Positions 1 to 6,859 of a DNA stretch of 64,000 nucleotides are shown in pieces (within the stretch, counting starts at the first letter, position 1; every line of letters begins with the position of its first letter). Source of the stretch: PALSA-1353 sp050012375. GTDB taxonomy: Bacteria; Planctomycetota; Phycisphaerae; Tepidisphaerales; Tepidisphaeraceae. The position numbers were made by a program, and so were the translations under genes. Under the pieces are notes generated by a model. The model was given only the letters and a program-made list of their open reading frames with translations, made no database searches and had not been told where the DNA came from. The stretch is taken from positions 23,159 through 87,158 of the forward strand of contig JBEKHH010000017.1 in assembly GCA_050012375.1 (NCBI GenBank), given 5' to 3'.

Positions 1-2705
1 ATGATCACTAAATTATTATTCGGGCGGCGCGAGTTCCCATCGGCGTCGTCGAACTGACCATAGACCTTCGAGAGCACCGTGCGACGGAAGCTCCGTACAT
101 CATTCCAAGGCTGTGGGGGAGGAACCGGCGTTCTCCGCGGCCATCTTCCGTGTTTTTCTTTGTATTCCGCCGCCTGGGTCGCCCAATTGGCCAGCGAGTT
201 CTTGATCCGTGGATCGGTCAGCGCAATAGTTGCGGCATCCAGCGCGTGCTGCCGATGGTCACCGCGATTCTTCTCCGCGAGCTGGACTTCTTCTGCGGCG
301 GATAGCTCATCCCCTTTTAATGTCTCGAACAACTGCCAGTCCTTGCGGAGCATGCTCGTGATGCGGCCAGTGGTGAAGAATATCGCTTGCTTGGCCTCCC
401 CGTCGCCGCGTTCGGGTAGTCCGCGTCCATCAAAGAGCGCATCGGCCAAGTAACCCGCCACCTGCCGCGCCGCGTAGGCGGTATCGGTCAACTGGGAGTT
501 TTTCCACTCATCCGCCTCGTGTAACTCCCGGTTGAAGTTCTCCCACTTCCGCGCGAAATCTCGTTTCGTGAAGTATTCACCCTTGGCCGGCTCCCTTCCC
601 TTGAACGATTCCTCGGCGAATCGCACGCGATTCGCGAAGTCAGTTCCCCACCATTCCCTGGGAGTCCTATTTCCTTTGCCCTGATTGCACGTCTTGTGGA
701 CCAGCACTCGGTTATTCAGCCCATTATCCCCACATCGGCTGTAAGGAACGATGTGATCGATTTCCAGCCCGTCACCACGTGCAGCTACCGGGTCGCCGAG
801 TCCGTCTTGTCCACAGTACGGACAACGGAAATTCTGCTGTCGTGCCAGGACAACGCGGTCAACCGCGGCCCTCTGCTGGTTCAGCGAGAGTCGTTGTGCG
901 ATCTGGGCTCCAAATGCGACGGGAAGAATCTCGTTGATTATTGCCTTTTTTTCCTTGTCTCGGTTCCGATTTCGCGCCAGCGCGAGATTGCGTTGCTTTT
1001 CGGATTGCTTCGTGATTCGAGCCATCTCGATCACAACTCGGTCCGGCTTTCGTCCGAATTTTCTAAGATAAGCCAAGAGGTGCCGGCGAACCTCGTAAAT
1101 CGCCTTGCGGACAACGGGGTTGGAAAGCATCGGAGCGGGTGGGAGCTCCGGAATTCCCCGTGAAATCTGGTGTTTGCCAAGACGCATGTATCGCCTGTCT
1201 GCGGCCGTCAGACCCGCCGCGCCTGTCTCGTATCTCCGGCGCGCATGCCCCTGGGGCAGTGTCTTGGCATAAGCCTTGCGCGCCTCCTGCTGTGTGGGCC
1301 AGCGATTGCTGGCCTCATCGAATCGCTCCATATACGGTAGAAAGTTCAAAATCGCGCGCCGGGACAGATTGAGCCGCTTTTCCAGTTTTGGCCGGCGTTT
1401 CCACGCGTCGATCAGCTTGCCCGCTGATGTCGCATCCAAGCCCCACCAGCTTTTTGATCCCTCGAGCAGCCGCGCGGCATCATCAGCCTGATCGGGATCG
1501 AAACGCAGGATTGCACGGTTTACCGCCTCCCGTGCCCGCTCGGTCAGAGCTTCCCATTTGGCCGTTCCAAAGGCTCCGTGCACAATTTCACGGTGAAACC
1601 AATCCGTATTTATCTCTCGGTCCTCATCGGCTTCGATGTTGAGCCTAACGCCTTTCGGCAACGTCCGTTTGATATCCGTCACACTGACGGACGCCTTCGG
1701 CTGGCCAGCGTATTTGCCTTTCTTGTAAACTCCGAGCGGCCCTCGTAGGAGTTCAATAATCTTCTCGCGCTCATCCCTTGTCAGCGGTCGCTTGGGATGT
1801 CCGCGTTCCTCCATTTGAATGTTGTTGACCGTCTCAAGAACACGAAAATAGCTCGCGTGTCGATCGGCAATTGGCACGCACCTTTCCGTCGGCTCCAAAT
1901 CACATCGTCCCAGGGTGCCGGTATCCCAATATGTGCGCCGTTGTCCGAACAACAACCCGCGATGACGCCAGGCATCCGTTTGCGTCGCGTCGTCAAGCTG
2001 GCGCACCAGATCGTCCGTGAGCATTGCCGCCAACTCAGATTCCTTCGACCGCTGCACCGCAATGATTTTGTGAAACTCCTCTTGAATCAAATTTCTGCCC
2101 GCGAACAGCATCTGGTCCTCTGGCATGCGATACTGGCGATTACGAATTGGTTCATTCCACTTGATGCCCTTGTGTTCGCGCACCCTTTGTTCGAAGCAAC
2201 CGGCCATGAATTCGCCGACGGTCGATGCCCCAGTCCCTTTCATCAGCGTTTCCAGCCGCTCCATTCCTTCCTTGACCTTACCCTCCTCCGGTTCTTCCGG
2301 ATCAATTACAACGCCGACCGCCCCACGACGTTGGCCGAGGTGGACCAGAATTCGCCCAAAATCCCAGGAGGTGAGAGGTTCTCCGTCTTTTTTGATGGCC
2401 TTTCGGCGAAGCGTCCAAGGATTCTTGTCGAAGGCCTTTTGCAACTCCCCTGGGTCTTTCGGAAGAAGCCCCCGTTCCATGAGGAACCGAATCAACTGGC
2501 GCTTGCGGAGCGCCCGACGCGCAATATTGCGGCGTTGCGAGCGTGCGTCTCGCCGAGCCTGATTCTTGGGCGCTCCCCGCTTGTCTTCTTGCTCGTCCAC
2601 GCCAGCGGGAAACACGCTGGCGGCCAGATGAATCTCCCGCGAATCCAAATTAACCCAGGCGCTTCCGACCGAATTGCTCCCAATATCCAGCCCCAGCGTG
2701 ATCAT
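1..2705 (-). CDS. cas9: Cas9 endonuclease, probable type II-C (C-terminus beyond the window)
   Basis: RNA-guided DNA endonuclease of a type II CRISPR system. Reading leftward from ATG at 2705, 901 codons are open with no stop; the gene leaves the window at position 1. RuvC-I is at the N-terminus (LGLDIGSNSVG, Asp7), followed by the Arg-rich bridge helix at about residues 44-70 (RRDARSQRRNIARRALRKR). RuvC-II is VVIEMAR with Glu560. The HNH domain has zinc-type CPYC at 628-631, LEIDHIVPYS with Asp650/His651, then NNRVL and a KTCN motif. RuvC-III is HRQHALDAA with His820 and Asp823. All catalytic residues are present, so it should cut both strands. HNH and RuvC-III positions fit a type II-C enzyme of roughly 1,050-1,150 residues; the length and subtype are inferences. 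Two tracrRNA-like genes lie just upstream, divergently oriented. The PAM-interacting domain is not in view. Confidence 0.95.
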   Translation of the reverse strand, partial: MITLGLDIGSNSVGSAWVNLDSREIHLAASVFPAGVDEQEDKRGAPKNQARRDARSQRRNIARRALRKRQLIRFLMERGLLPKDPGELQKAFDKNPWTLRRKAIKKDGEPLTSWDFGRILVHLGQRRGAVGVVIDPEEPEEGKVKEGMERLETLMKGTGASTVGEFMAGCFEQRVREHKGIKWNEPIRNRQYRMPEDQMLFAGRNLIQEEFHKIIAVQRSKESELAAMLTDDLVRQLDDATQTDAWRHRGLLFGQRRTYWDTGTLGRCDLEPTERCVPIADRHASYFRVLETVNNIQMEERGHPKRPLTRDEREKIIELLRGPLGVYKKGKYAGQPKASVSVTDIKRTLPKGVRLNIEADEDREINTDWFHREIVHGAFGTAKWEALTERAREAVNRAILRFDPDQADDAARLLEGSKSWWGLDATSAGKLIDAWKRRPKLEKRLNLSRRAILNFLPYMERFDEASNRWPTQQEARKAYAKTLPQGHARRRYETGAAGLTAADRRYMRLGKHQISRGIPELPPAPMLSNPVVRKAIYEVRRHLLAYLRKFGRKPDRVVIEMARITKQSEKQRNLALARNRNRDKEKKAIINEILPVAFGAQIAQRLSLNQQRAAVDRVVLARQQNFRCPYCGQDGLGDPVAARGDGLEIDHIVPYSRCGDNGLNNRVLVHKTCNQGKGNRTPREWWGTDFANRVRFAEESFKGREPAKGEYFTKRDFARKWENFNRELHEADEWKNSQLTDTAYAARQVAGYLADALFDGRGLPERGDGEAKQAIFFTTGRITSMLRKDWQLFETLKGDELSAAEEVQLAEKNRGDHRQHALDAATIALTDPRIKNSLANWATQAAEYKEKHGRWPRRTPVPPPQPWNDVRSFRRTVLSKVYGQFDDADGNSRRPNNNLVI

Positions 2706-2732
2706 GCCCGTCCTCCCAAATCAGAATTGCCC

Positions 2733-2762
2733 TTGACGCCAAGCACAAGATGCTAATAATAT
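2733..2762 (+). promoter_or_regulatory. Sigma70-like promoter of tracrRNA-like gene 1
   Basis: TTGACG at 2733-2738 and TAATAT at 2757-2762 are separated by 18 bases. The expected start point, six to seven bases downstream, is G2769, which is exactly where similarity to the second tracrRNA-like copy begins. The promoter lies in the short gap ahead of cas9 and fires away from it. Confidence 0.6.
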
Positions 2763-2768
2763 CCGCAA

Positions 2769-2871
2769 GTCTGTCCAATCCTGTCCTGCGGTATTCGCAA
2801 CAAGAAATATTCGCAGGCACCGCCGAAAGGCGACCACCGCAGCTCGCACAAACGACCTGCGGTCTTTTTTT
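2769..2871 (+). ncRNA. tracrRNA-like gene, copy 1
   Basis: A small RNA that would pair with crRNA repeats and load Cas9. The first 22 bases match copy 2 at 20 positions, and the shared words TTCGCAACAAGA and ATTCGCAGGCAC follow. Bases 2769-2801 would be the anti-repeat. CCTGCG at 2785-2790 can also fold onto CGCAGG at 2812-2817. A GAAA-capped CGCC/GGCG hairpin at 2821-2832 sits where the nexus would be. A terminator stem ACCGCAG (2836-2842) / CTGCGGT (2857-2863) is followed by seven T. Position beside cas9, promoter, architecture and a diverged second copy support the call. The CRISPR repeat itself is outside the window, so pairing is not directly shown. Confidence 0.75.
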
Positions 2872-2955
2872 ACCTTGAACTGCCCCAGCCGCGTGAATTT
2901 GGCTTCGGACAGACCGAACAGTATCCTGAAACAGGCCGGATTGAAGTGATTCTGT

Positions 2956-3186
2956 ATGGCAAAAGTGACTTACGCTGTCGTGATCGAGCGGGCCTCAGGC
3001 AACTTCAGCGCCTACGTCCCTGATTTGCCCGGGTGCGTCGCAACCGGAGCGACCGAAGAGGAAGTCCTCAAGGAAATGGCCAAGGCGATTCGGTTTCATA
3101 TTGAGGGATTGATTGAAGATGGCGAGCCGATTCCGCCGTCGCAATCGATCAGCCGGACAGTTGAAACTGAATTGGCAGTTGCGTAA
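2956..3186 (+). CDS. Solo HicB-like antitoxin family protein
   Basis: A 76-residue protein matching the HicB partial RNase H-like fold: a Tyr-rich first strand (KVTYAVVIERASGNFSAYVPDLPGC cut in parts), the DLPGC turn typical of the family near residue 25, then ATGATEEEVLKEMAKAI forming the helix and a HIEGLIEDGEPIPPS segment. HicB proteins neutralise HicA mRNA interferases in toxin-antitoxin pairs and sometimes bind DNA. No HicA-like frame is adjacent and there is no obvious C-terminal DNA-binding domain, so this is a solo copy. It lies between the two tracrRNA-like genes, 84 bases after the terminator of the first, and its stop codon overlaps the -35 region of the second. No clear Shine-Dalgarno is seen. 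Family assignment is strong; the role is unknown. Confidence 0.8.
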   Translation: MAKVTYAVVIERASGNFSAYVPDLPGCVATGATEEEVLKEMAKAIRFHIEGLIEDGEPIPPSQSISRTVETELAVA

Positions 3187-3208
3187 TCGGCATAAATGCC
3201 GGTATGAT
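3179..3208 (+). promoter_or_regulatory. Sigma70-like promoter of tracrRNA-like gene 2
   Basis: TTGCGT at 3179-3184 and TATGAT at 3203-3208 are separated by 18 bases, the same spacing as the promoter of copy 1. Start would be at about G3216, the first base conserved between the two RNAs. The -35 element overlaps the stop codon of the HicB-like gene. Confidence 0.5.
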
Positions 3209-3215
3209 TCGGTGA

Positions 3216-3325
3216 GTCTATCCAATCCCGTCCTGCGAGACTTTTCGCAACAAGACGAAAGATTCGCAGGCACTGCTCCACGGAGCATCCGAATGCCTCC
3301 ATCGACAGATGAGGGCATTCTTTTT
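3216..3325 (+). ncRNA. tracrRNA-like gene, copy 2
   Basis: Second copy of the small RNA at 2769. Bases 3216-3251, from GTCTATCC to TTCGCAAC, form a candidate anti-repeat of exactly 36 bases, the usual repeat length of type II-C arrays. CCTGCG (3232-3237) can fold onto CGCAGG (3265-3270), with an inner CTTT/AAAG pairing. The nexus-like hairpin is TGCTC/GAGCA at 3274-3287. The terminator is a near-perfect 13-pair stem from GAATGCC (3291) to GGCATTC (3320) followed by five T. Hairpin sequences differ from copy 1 while shapes are kept, as expected for selected RNA structure. It could serve the same array, a variant repeat, or be regulatory. Confidence 0.72.
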
Positions 3326-3450
3326 GCGCCCTTTACGAAAATTTCCCGTCACCCAATGAAAAAACACGCGACCGGCCGCTAACTTGCTCCATGAAATAAC
3401 CTTAGCCCTAACCATGAGAAGTTAGCATACACTAATAAAAACGCGAAAAG

Positions 3451-3480
3451 TGTTCAGTTCTGTTCAGTTCTGTTCAGTCC
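3451..3480 (+). repeat. Triple tandem 10-mer in the gap before kdsB
   Basis: Three consecutive units of TGTTCAGTTC, the last one ending in CC instead of TC. It lies in a 240-base AT-richer gap (3326-3568) between the second tracrRNA-like gene and kdsB. No gene is seen in the gap. The repeat could be iterated binding sites or simple slippage. Confidence 0.6.
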
Positions 3481-3568
3481 TCCCATTTCTTGACACGCAC
3501 CCATCTCCCATCGTATCCTCGCTCCGCAGTTCTGAGTTGACCTGAATCTGTTGTCCGAAGGATCGACT

Positions 3569-4321
3569 TTGGCTGCGATTTGCGTTATTCCCGCACGGTT
3601 CTCTTCCACTCGTTTCCCAGGCAAAGTCGTCGTCTCCGATACCGGCAAGCCGTTGGTGCAGCATGTGGTTGAACGCGCCAGAGCGGCTCGGCAAATCAGC
3701 GATATTCTCGTGGCCGCCGACGATTCCCGCATCGTCGATGCCCTCGCGCCCTACGGGACGCGATGCGTGATGACCTCGCCCAAGCATCTCAGCGGGACGG
3801 ATCGGGTGGCCGAGGTGGCCCGGTCGCTTACCGAGTCGATCATCGTCAACGTGCAGGGCGACGAGCCGGAGATTGAGCCGCAGACGATTGACGCCCTGGT
3901 GGAGCGGCTGGAGAAAGGCGAGGGGGACATGGCGACGGCGGCCACGCCGTTTGCCGCCGGCGACGATCCGGCCGATGCCAATCTCGTGAAAGTGGTCATC
4001 GGCCTCGATGGCAAGGCCTTGTATTTTTCGAGGTCGAAGATTCCTTTTGTGCGCGATCCGGCCGGGGCTTCGCGGCAGGCATATTATTTACATCAGGGAA
4101 TTTACGCTTATCGGCGTGAATTTCTTCTGGAATTGGCATCTTGGCCGCCCACGCCGCTGGAGCAGAGCGAAAAACTGGAGCAGCTTCGGGTGCTGGAACA
4201 CGGGCGGTCGATCGACGTGATCTTGACGCGGCGGGCGGTGCATGGCATCGACACGCCCCAGCAGTACGAGGAATTTGTCAAACGACACCAACGAGGAGCG
4301 GCCGCGCAAGCGACGCGATGA
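3569..4321 (+). CDS. kdsB: 3-deoxy-manno-octulosonate cytidylyltransferase (CMP-Kdo synthetase)
   Basis: Activates Kdo with CTP to CMP-Kdo for the lipopolysaccharide inner core, in the cytoplasm. The 250-residue protein is the normal family length. The nucleotide-binding signature IPARFSSTRFPGK is at the N-terminus, VNVQGDEPEIEP carries the metal-binding Asp region, and KIPFVRDP plus YLHQGIYAYRREFL follow as in known KdsB. I chose TTG at 3569 because GAAGGA lies six to seven bases upstream; a TTG at 3551 would add six residues. The stop is four bases before the next start (pyrG), so the two are probably cotranscribed and both use CTP chemistry. It implies an LPS outer membrane. Confidence 0.93.
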   Translation: MAAICVIPARFSSTRFPGKVVVSDTGKPLVQHVVERARAARQISDILVAADDSRIVDALAPYGTRCVMTSPKHLSGTDRVAEVARSLTESIIVNVQGDEPEIEPQTIDALVERLEKGEGDMATAATPFAAGDDPADANLVKVVIGLDGKALYFSRSKIPFVRDPAGASRQAYYLHQGIYAYRREFLLELASWPPTPLEQSEKLEQLRVLEHGRSIDVILTRRAVHGIDTPQQYEEFVKRHQRGAAAQATR

Positions 4322-4325
4322 AACC

Positions 4326-6071
4326 ATGAGCAATGAAGAACTGCTTTTTCGCATCGGGCAATCAACCGAAGAGACGGAGTTTTACACTCCCATGCCCGAA
4401 GGTTACCGACGCGGCCATCACAAGTACGTCGTGGTCGTCGGCACGGTCATGAGCGGGCTGGGCAAAGGGATTTTCTCGTCGTCGCTGGCCAAGCTGTTGC
4501 AGGATAAAGGCCTGCGTGTCGCGCCCATCAAGATGGAAGGTTACTACAACATCGACAGCGGCACGCTGAATCCGTACCGCCACGGAGAGGTGTTCGTCCT
4601 CGACGACGGGATGGAAACCGACATGGATCTGGGGACATACGAACGGATGCTCGATCAGGACCTGACCGCGGCCAACTTCACGACCAACGGCCAGATTCTC
4701 TCAGCGGTGCTGAAAAAGGAGCGTGAAGGGGGCTATCTCGGCCGCGATGTGCAGTTCATCCCGCACGTCACCGGCGAGGTGAAATTGCGTCTGCGCGAAT
4801 TGGCGGCCAAGACCAACGCGGACGTGGTTTTCGTGGAAGTCGGCGGAACCGTCGGAGATTTTGAAAACCAGGCCTATCTGGAAGCGTGTCGTCAGCTTGC
4901 TTACGAAGAAGGCGAAAATTCGGTCACGTTTGTTGTCCTGACGTACGTCATGGAGCCGGGCGCTTTGGGCGAACAGAAATCAAAGGCGGCGCAATTGGGG
5001 ATCAAGCGGCTGATGGAGGCGGGGATCATGCCGCACATCATCGCTTGCCGCGCCGCCAACCCCGTTAAGGAAAAAGTCCGCGAGAAGATATCGATGTACA
5101 CGAACGTGCCGATGCGGCGCGTGATTTCGATGCACGACGTGGAGAGCATCTACACGATCCCCGACGCGCTGAGGACCGCGGGAATCGACCGGGAAGTGCG
5201 GACGCTCTTGAACCTGCACGACCGCGTGGACCAGGCCAAGGACGATCAGGCCCGGATGAAATGGCGATCTTTCGTGGACCGCATCGACAAGCCGCGCAAG
5301 GACGTGACCGTCGCGGTCACCGGCAAATACACCGCTCTGCGCGATGCGTATGCGTCGATCATCAAGGCGTCGGAGCATTGCGGCGTTCATCTCGGCGTGA
5401 ACGTCAATTTCAAGTGGATCGACACCACCTTGATCGACGCCTCGAACGTGGCCAAGCGATTGGCCGATTGCCACGGCATCATCGTTCCCGGCGGCTTCGG
5501 AGTGCGCGGCACCGAAGGCAAGATCGAATGCATCCGGTACGCCCGCGAAAACAAGGTTCCGTATCTCGGCCTGTGCCTCGGGTTCCAAATGGCCGTGATT
5601 GAATTCGCCAGGAACGTCTGCGGCATCGAAGGGGCCAACAGCACTGAATTCGAGAAAAATTGCCGAAATCCCGTCATCGATATCCTGCCGGAACAGAAGA
5701 AAATCGAAGGCCTGGGCGGCAACATGCGCCTGGGCGGCAAAGACGTGGAGCTCAAGCCCGGAACCCTCGCGTTCCAACTCTTCGACGGCGCTCGCACCAT
5801 CCGCCTTCGATTCCGCCACCGATATGAAGTCGATCCCCAGTACGTCAAAACGCTTGAAGACCACGGCCTGATCTTCAGCGGCAAGCATCCCACCCAGCCG
5901 ATCATGCAAATCCTGGAGTTGCCGCTGGAAGTGCATCCCTATTTCGTCGGCACGCAGTCGCATCCGGAATTGACAAGCCGGCCGCTGCGCCCGCAGCCGC
6001 TGTTTTTGGGTTTCTGCCGGGCGGCGCTGGCGTTTTCGCAGGACAAATCCCGGCAAGTGCAGGCGGTGTGA
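4326..6071 (+). CDS. pyrG: CTP synthase (glutamine hydrolysing), divergent
   Basis: Makes CTP from UTP, ATP and glutamine. The synthetase half has the P-loop VVGTVMSGLGKGIFSS and DDGMETDMDLGTYERM; the glutaminase half has the nucleophile Cys in GLCLGFQMA and the HPEL motif near the end (THSHPEL-type: TQSHPELTSRP). At 581 residues it is longer than the usual 535-550, with about 34 extra N-terminal residues before KYVVVVG. Conserved spots are altered: the usual KLDPYLNVDPGTMSP reads KMEGYYNIDSGTLNP, and the usual VTGGVVSSLGKG reads VVGTVMSGLGKG. Catalytic features remain, so it is probably active. ATG 4326 follows kdsB by four bases. Confidence 0.92.
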   Translation: MSNEELLFRIGQSTEETEFYTPMPEGYRRGHHKYVVVVGTVMSGLGKGIFSSSLAKLLQDKGLRVAPIKMEGYYNIDSGTLNPYRHGEVFVLDDGMETDMDLGTYERMLDQDLTAANFTTNGQILSAVLKKEREGGYLGRDVQFIPHVTGEVKLRLRELAAKTNADVVFVEVGGTVGDFENQAYLEACRQLAYEEGENSVTFVVLTYVMEPGALGEQKSKAAQLGIKRLMEAGIMPHIIACRAANPVKEKVREKISMYTNVPMRRVISMHDVESIYTIPDALRTAGIDREVRTLLNLHDRVDQAKDDQARMKWRSFVDRIDKPRKDVTVAVTGKYTALRDAYASIIKASEHCGVHLGVNVNFKWIDTTLIDASNVAKRLADCHGIIVPGGFGVRGTEGKIECIRYARENKVPYLGLCLGFQMAVIEFARNVCGIEGANSTEFEKNCRNPVIDILPEQKKIEGLGGNMRLGGKDVELKPGTLAFQLFDGARTIRLRFRHRYEVDPQYVKTLEDHGLIFSGKHPTQPIMQILELPLEVHPYFVGTQSHPELTSRPLRPQPLFLGFCRAALAFSQDKSRQVQAV

Positions 6072-6078
6072 GAAGAGA

Positions 6079-6214
6079 TTGCCGAATGCCGAGTGCCAAA
6101 TGCCGAATGAAGAAGGCACGGAGGCACGAAGGCACATAGGCACGAAGGGAAAGGCATGCCCCCATCCCTTCGTGCCTCTTTCATTCGGCACTCGGCATTT
6201 GGCATTCGGCATTC
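6079..6214. repeat. Long word-repeat inverted repeat, family A
   Basis: The left arm repeats the word GCCGAATGCC with variants; the right arm repeats ATTCGGCA and GGCATTCGGC in reverse order. An inner pair, GGCACGAAGGG and CCCTTCGTGCC, extends the dyad. It starts seven bases after the pyrG stop, so it may serve as a terminator or mRNA end structure. A shorter relative with the same words is at 28372-28443. Confidence 0.8.
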
Positions 6215-6289
6215 CCTCGTCATTCCCTTGTCCCAAGGGCAATTGCTGCGATAATCCGCTCCGGGGTGTTTTAGCGTTTTTACTCGCTC

Positions 6290-6850
6290 GTGCCGGCAGC
6301 GGAAATCACACAACTTCTGGCCAATCTCAAGAGCGGCGACCGCACCGCTGTGGCGGCCAAGCTCATGCCGCTGGTTTACGATGAATTCAAGGCCCTGGCG
6401 GCGCGGCAACTCCGACGCGAGCGGGCCAACCATACTCTCCAGCCGACCGCCCTGGTGCATGAGGCGTATTTGCGCCTGATCGATCAGACCCGCGTCGATT
6501 GGCAGGGCCGGACACACTTTTTCGCGGTCGGGGCGCAGGCGATCCGCCGGATCCTGGTGGATCACGCCCGGCAGAGGAAACGGCAGAAGCGCGGCGGCGG
6601 CGCCGGGCGCGTGGAACTCGACGAATCGGTTGCATTGGCCCCCCAGCGCAGCGAGGAAATTCTCGCCCTCGACGAGGCCATGGAAAAGCTCGCCAAGCTT
6701 GATTCCCGTCAAGCCGAGATCGTGGAGATGCGATTTTTCGCCGGCATGAATGTCGAAGAAGTGGCGCAAGCCCTTGGCGTTTCCAAACGCACCGTCGAGG
6801 GGGATTGGACCATGGCCCGCGCCTGGTTGATGCGGGAACTGAGCCGGTAG
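6290..6850 (+). CDS. ECF sigma factor of the planctomycete/acidobacterial type
   Basis: Alternative RNA polymerase sigma factor, 186 residues with a GTG start. Region 2 is visible in YDEFKALAARQLRRERANHTLQPTALVHEAYLRL (conserved QPTALVHEAY), followed by HFFAVGAQAIRRILVDHAR. Region 4 is VEMRFFAGMNVEEVAQALGVSKRTVEGDW, a helix-turn-helix for the -35 element. This matches the TIGR02999-like ECF group, which commonly sits beside Ser/Thr kinases rather than an anti-sigma factor. Here the kinase gene begins nine bases after the stop, so kinase control of the sigma factor is a reasonable inference. No anti-sigma gene is adjacent. Confidence 0.92.
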   Translation: MPAAEITQLLANLKSGDRTAVAAKLMPLVYDEFKALAARQLRRERANHTLQPTALVHEAYLRLIDQTRVDWQGRTHFFAVGAQAIRRILVDHARQRKRQKRGGGAGRVELDESVALAPQRSEEILALDEAMEKLAKLDSRQAEIVEMRFFAGMNVEEVAQALGVSKRTVEGDWTMARAWLMRELSR

Positions 6851-6859
6851 ACTATAGCG

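Noticed and set aside
1797..2756. Plus-strand frame of 319 codons and other frames in 79-2683
   Set aside because: They are antisense or out of frame to cas9, whose minus-strand frame shows all family motifs.
2956..3186. HicAB toxin-antitoxin pair
   Set aside because: No HicA-like frame adjoins; only HicB is present.
3451..3480. Possible start of a CRISPR array
   Set aside because: The units are 10 bases, contiguous and without spacers.
4980..6242. 420-codon minus-strand frame across pyrG
   Set aside because: Complete overlap with pyrG and no family resemblance; a high-G+C shadow.
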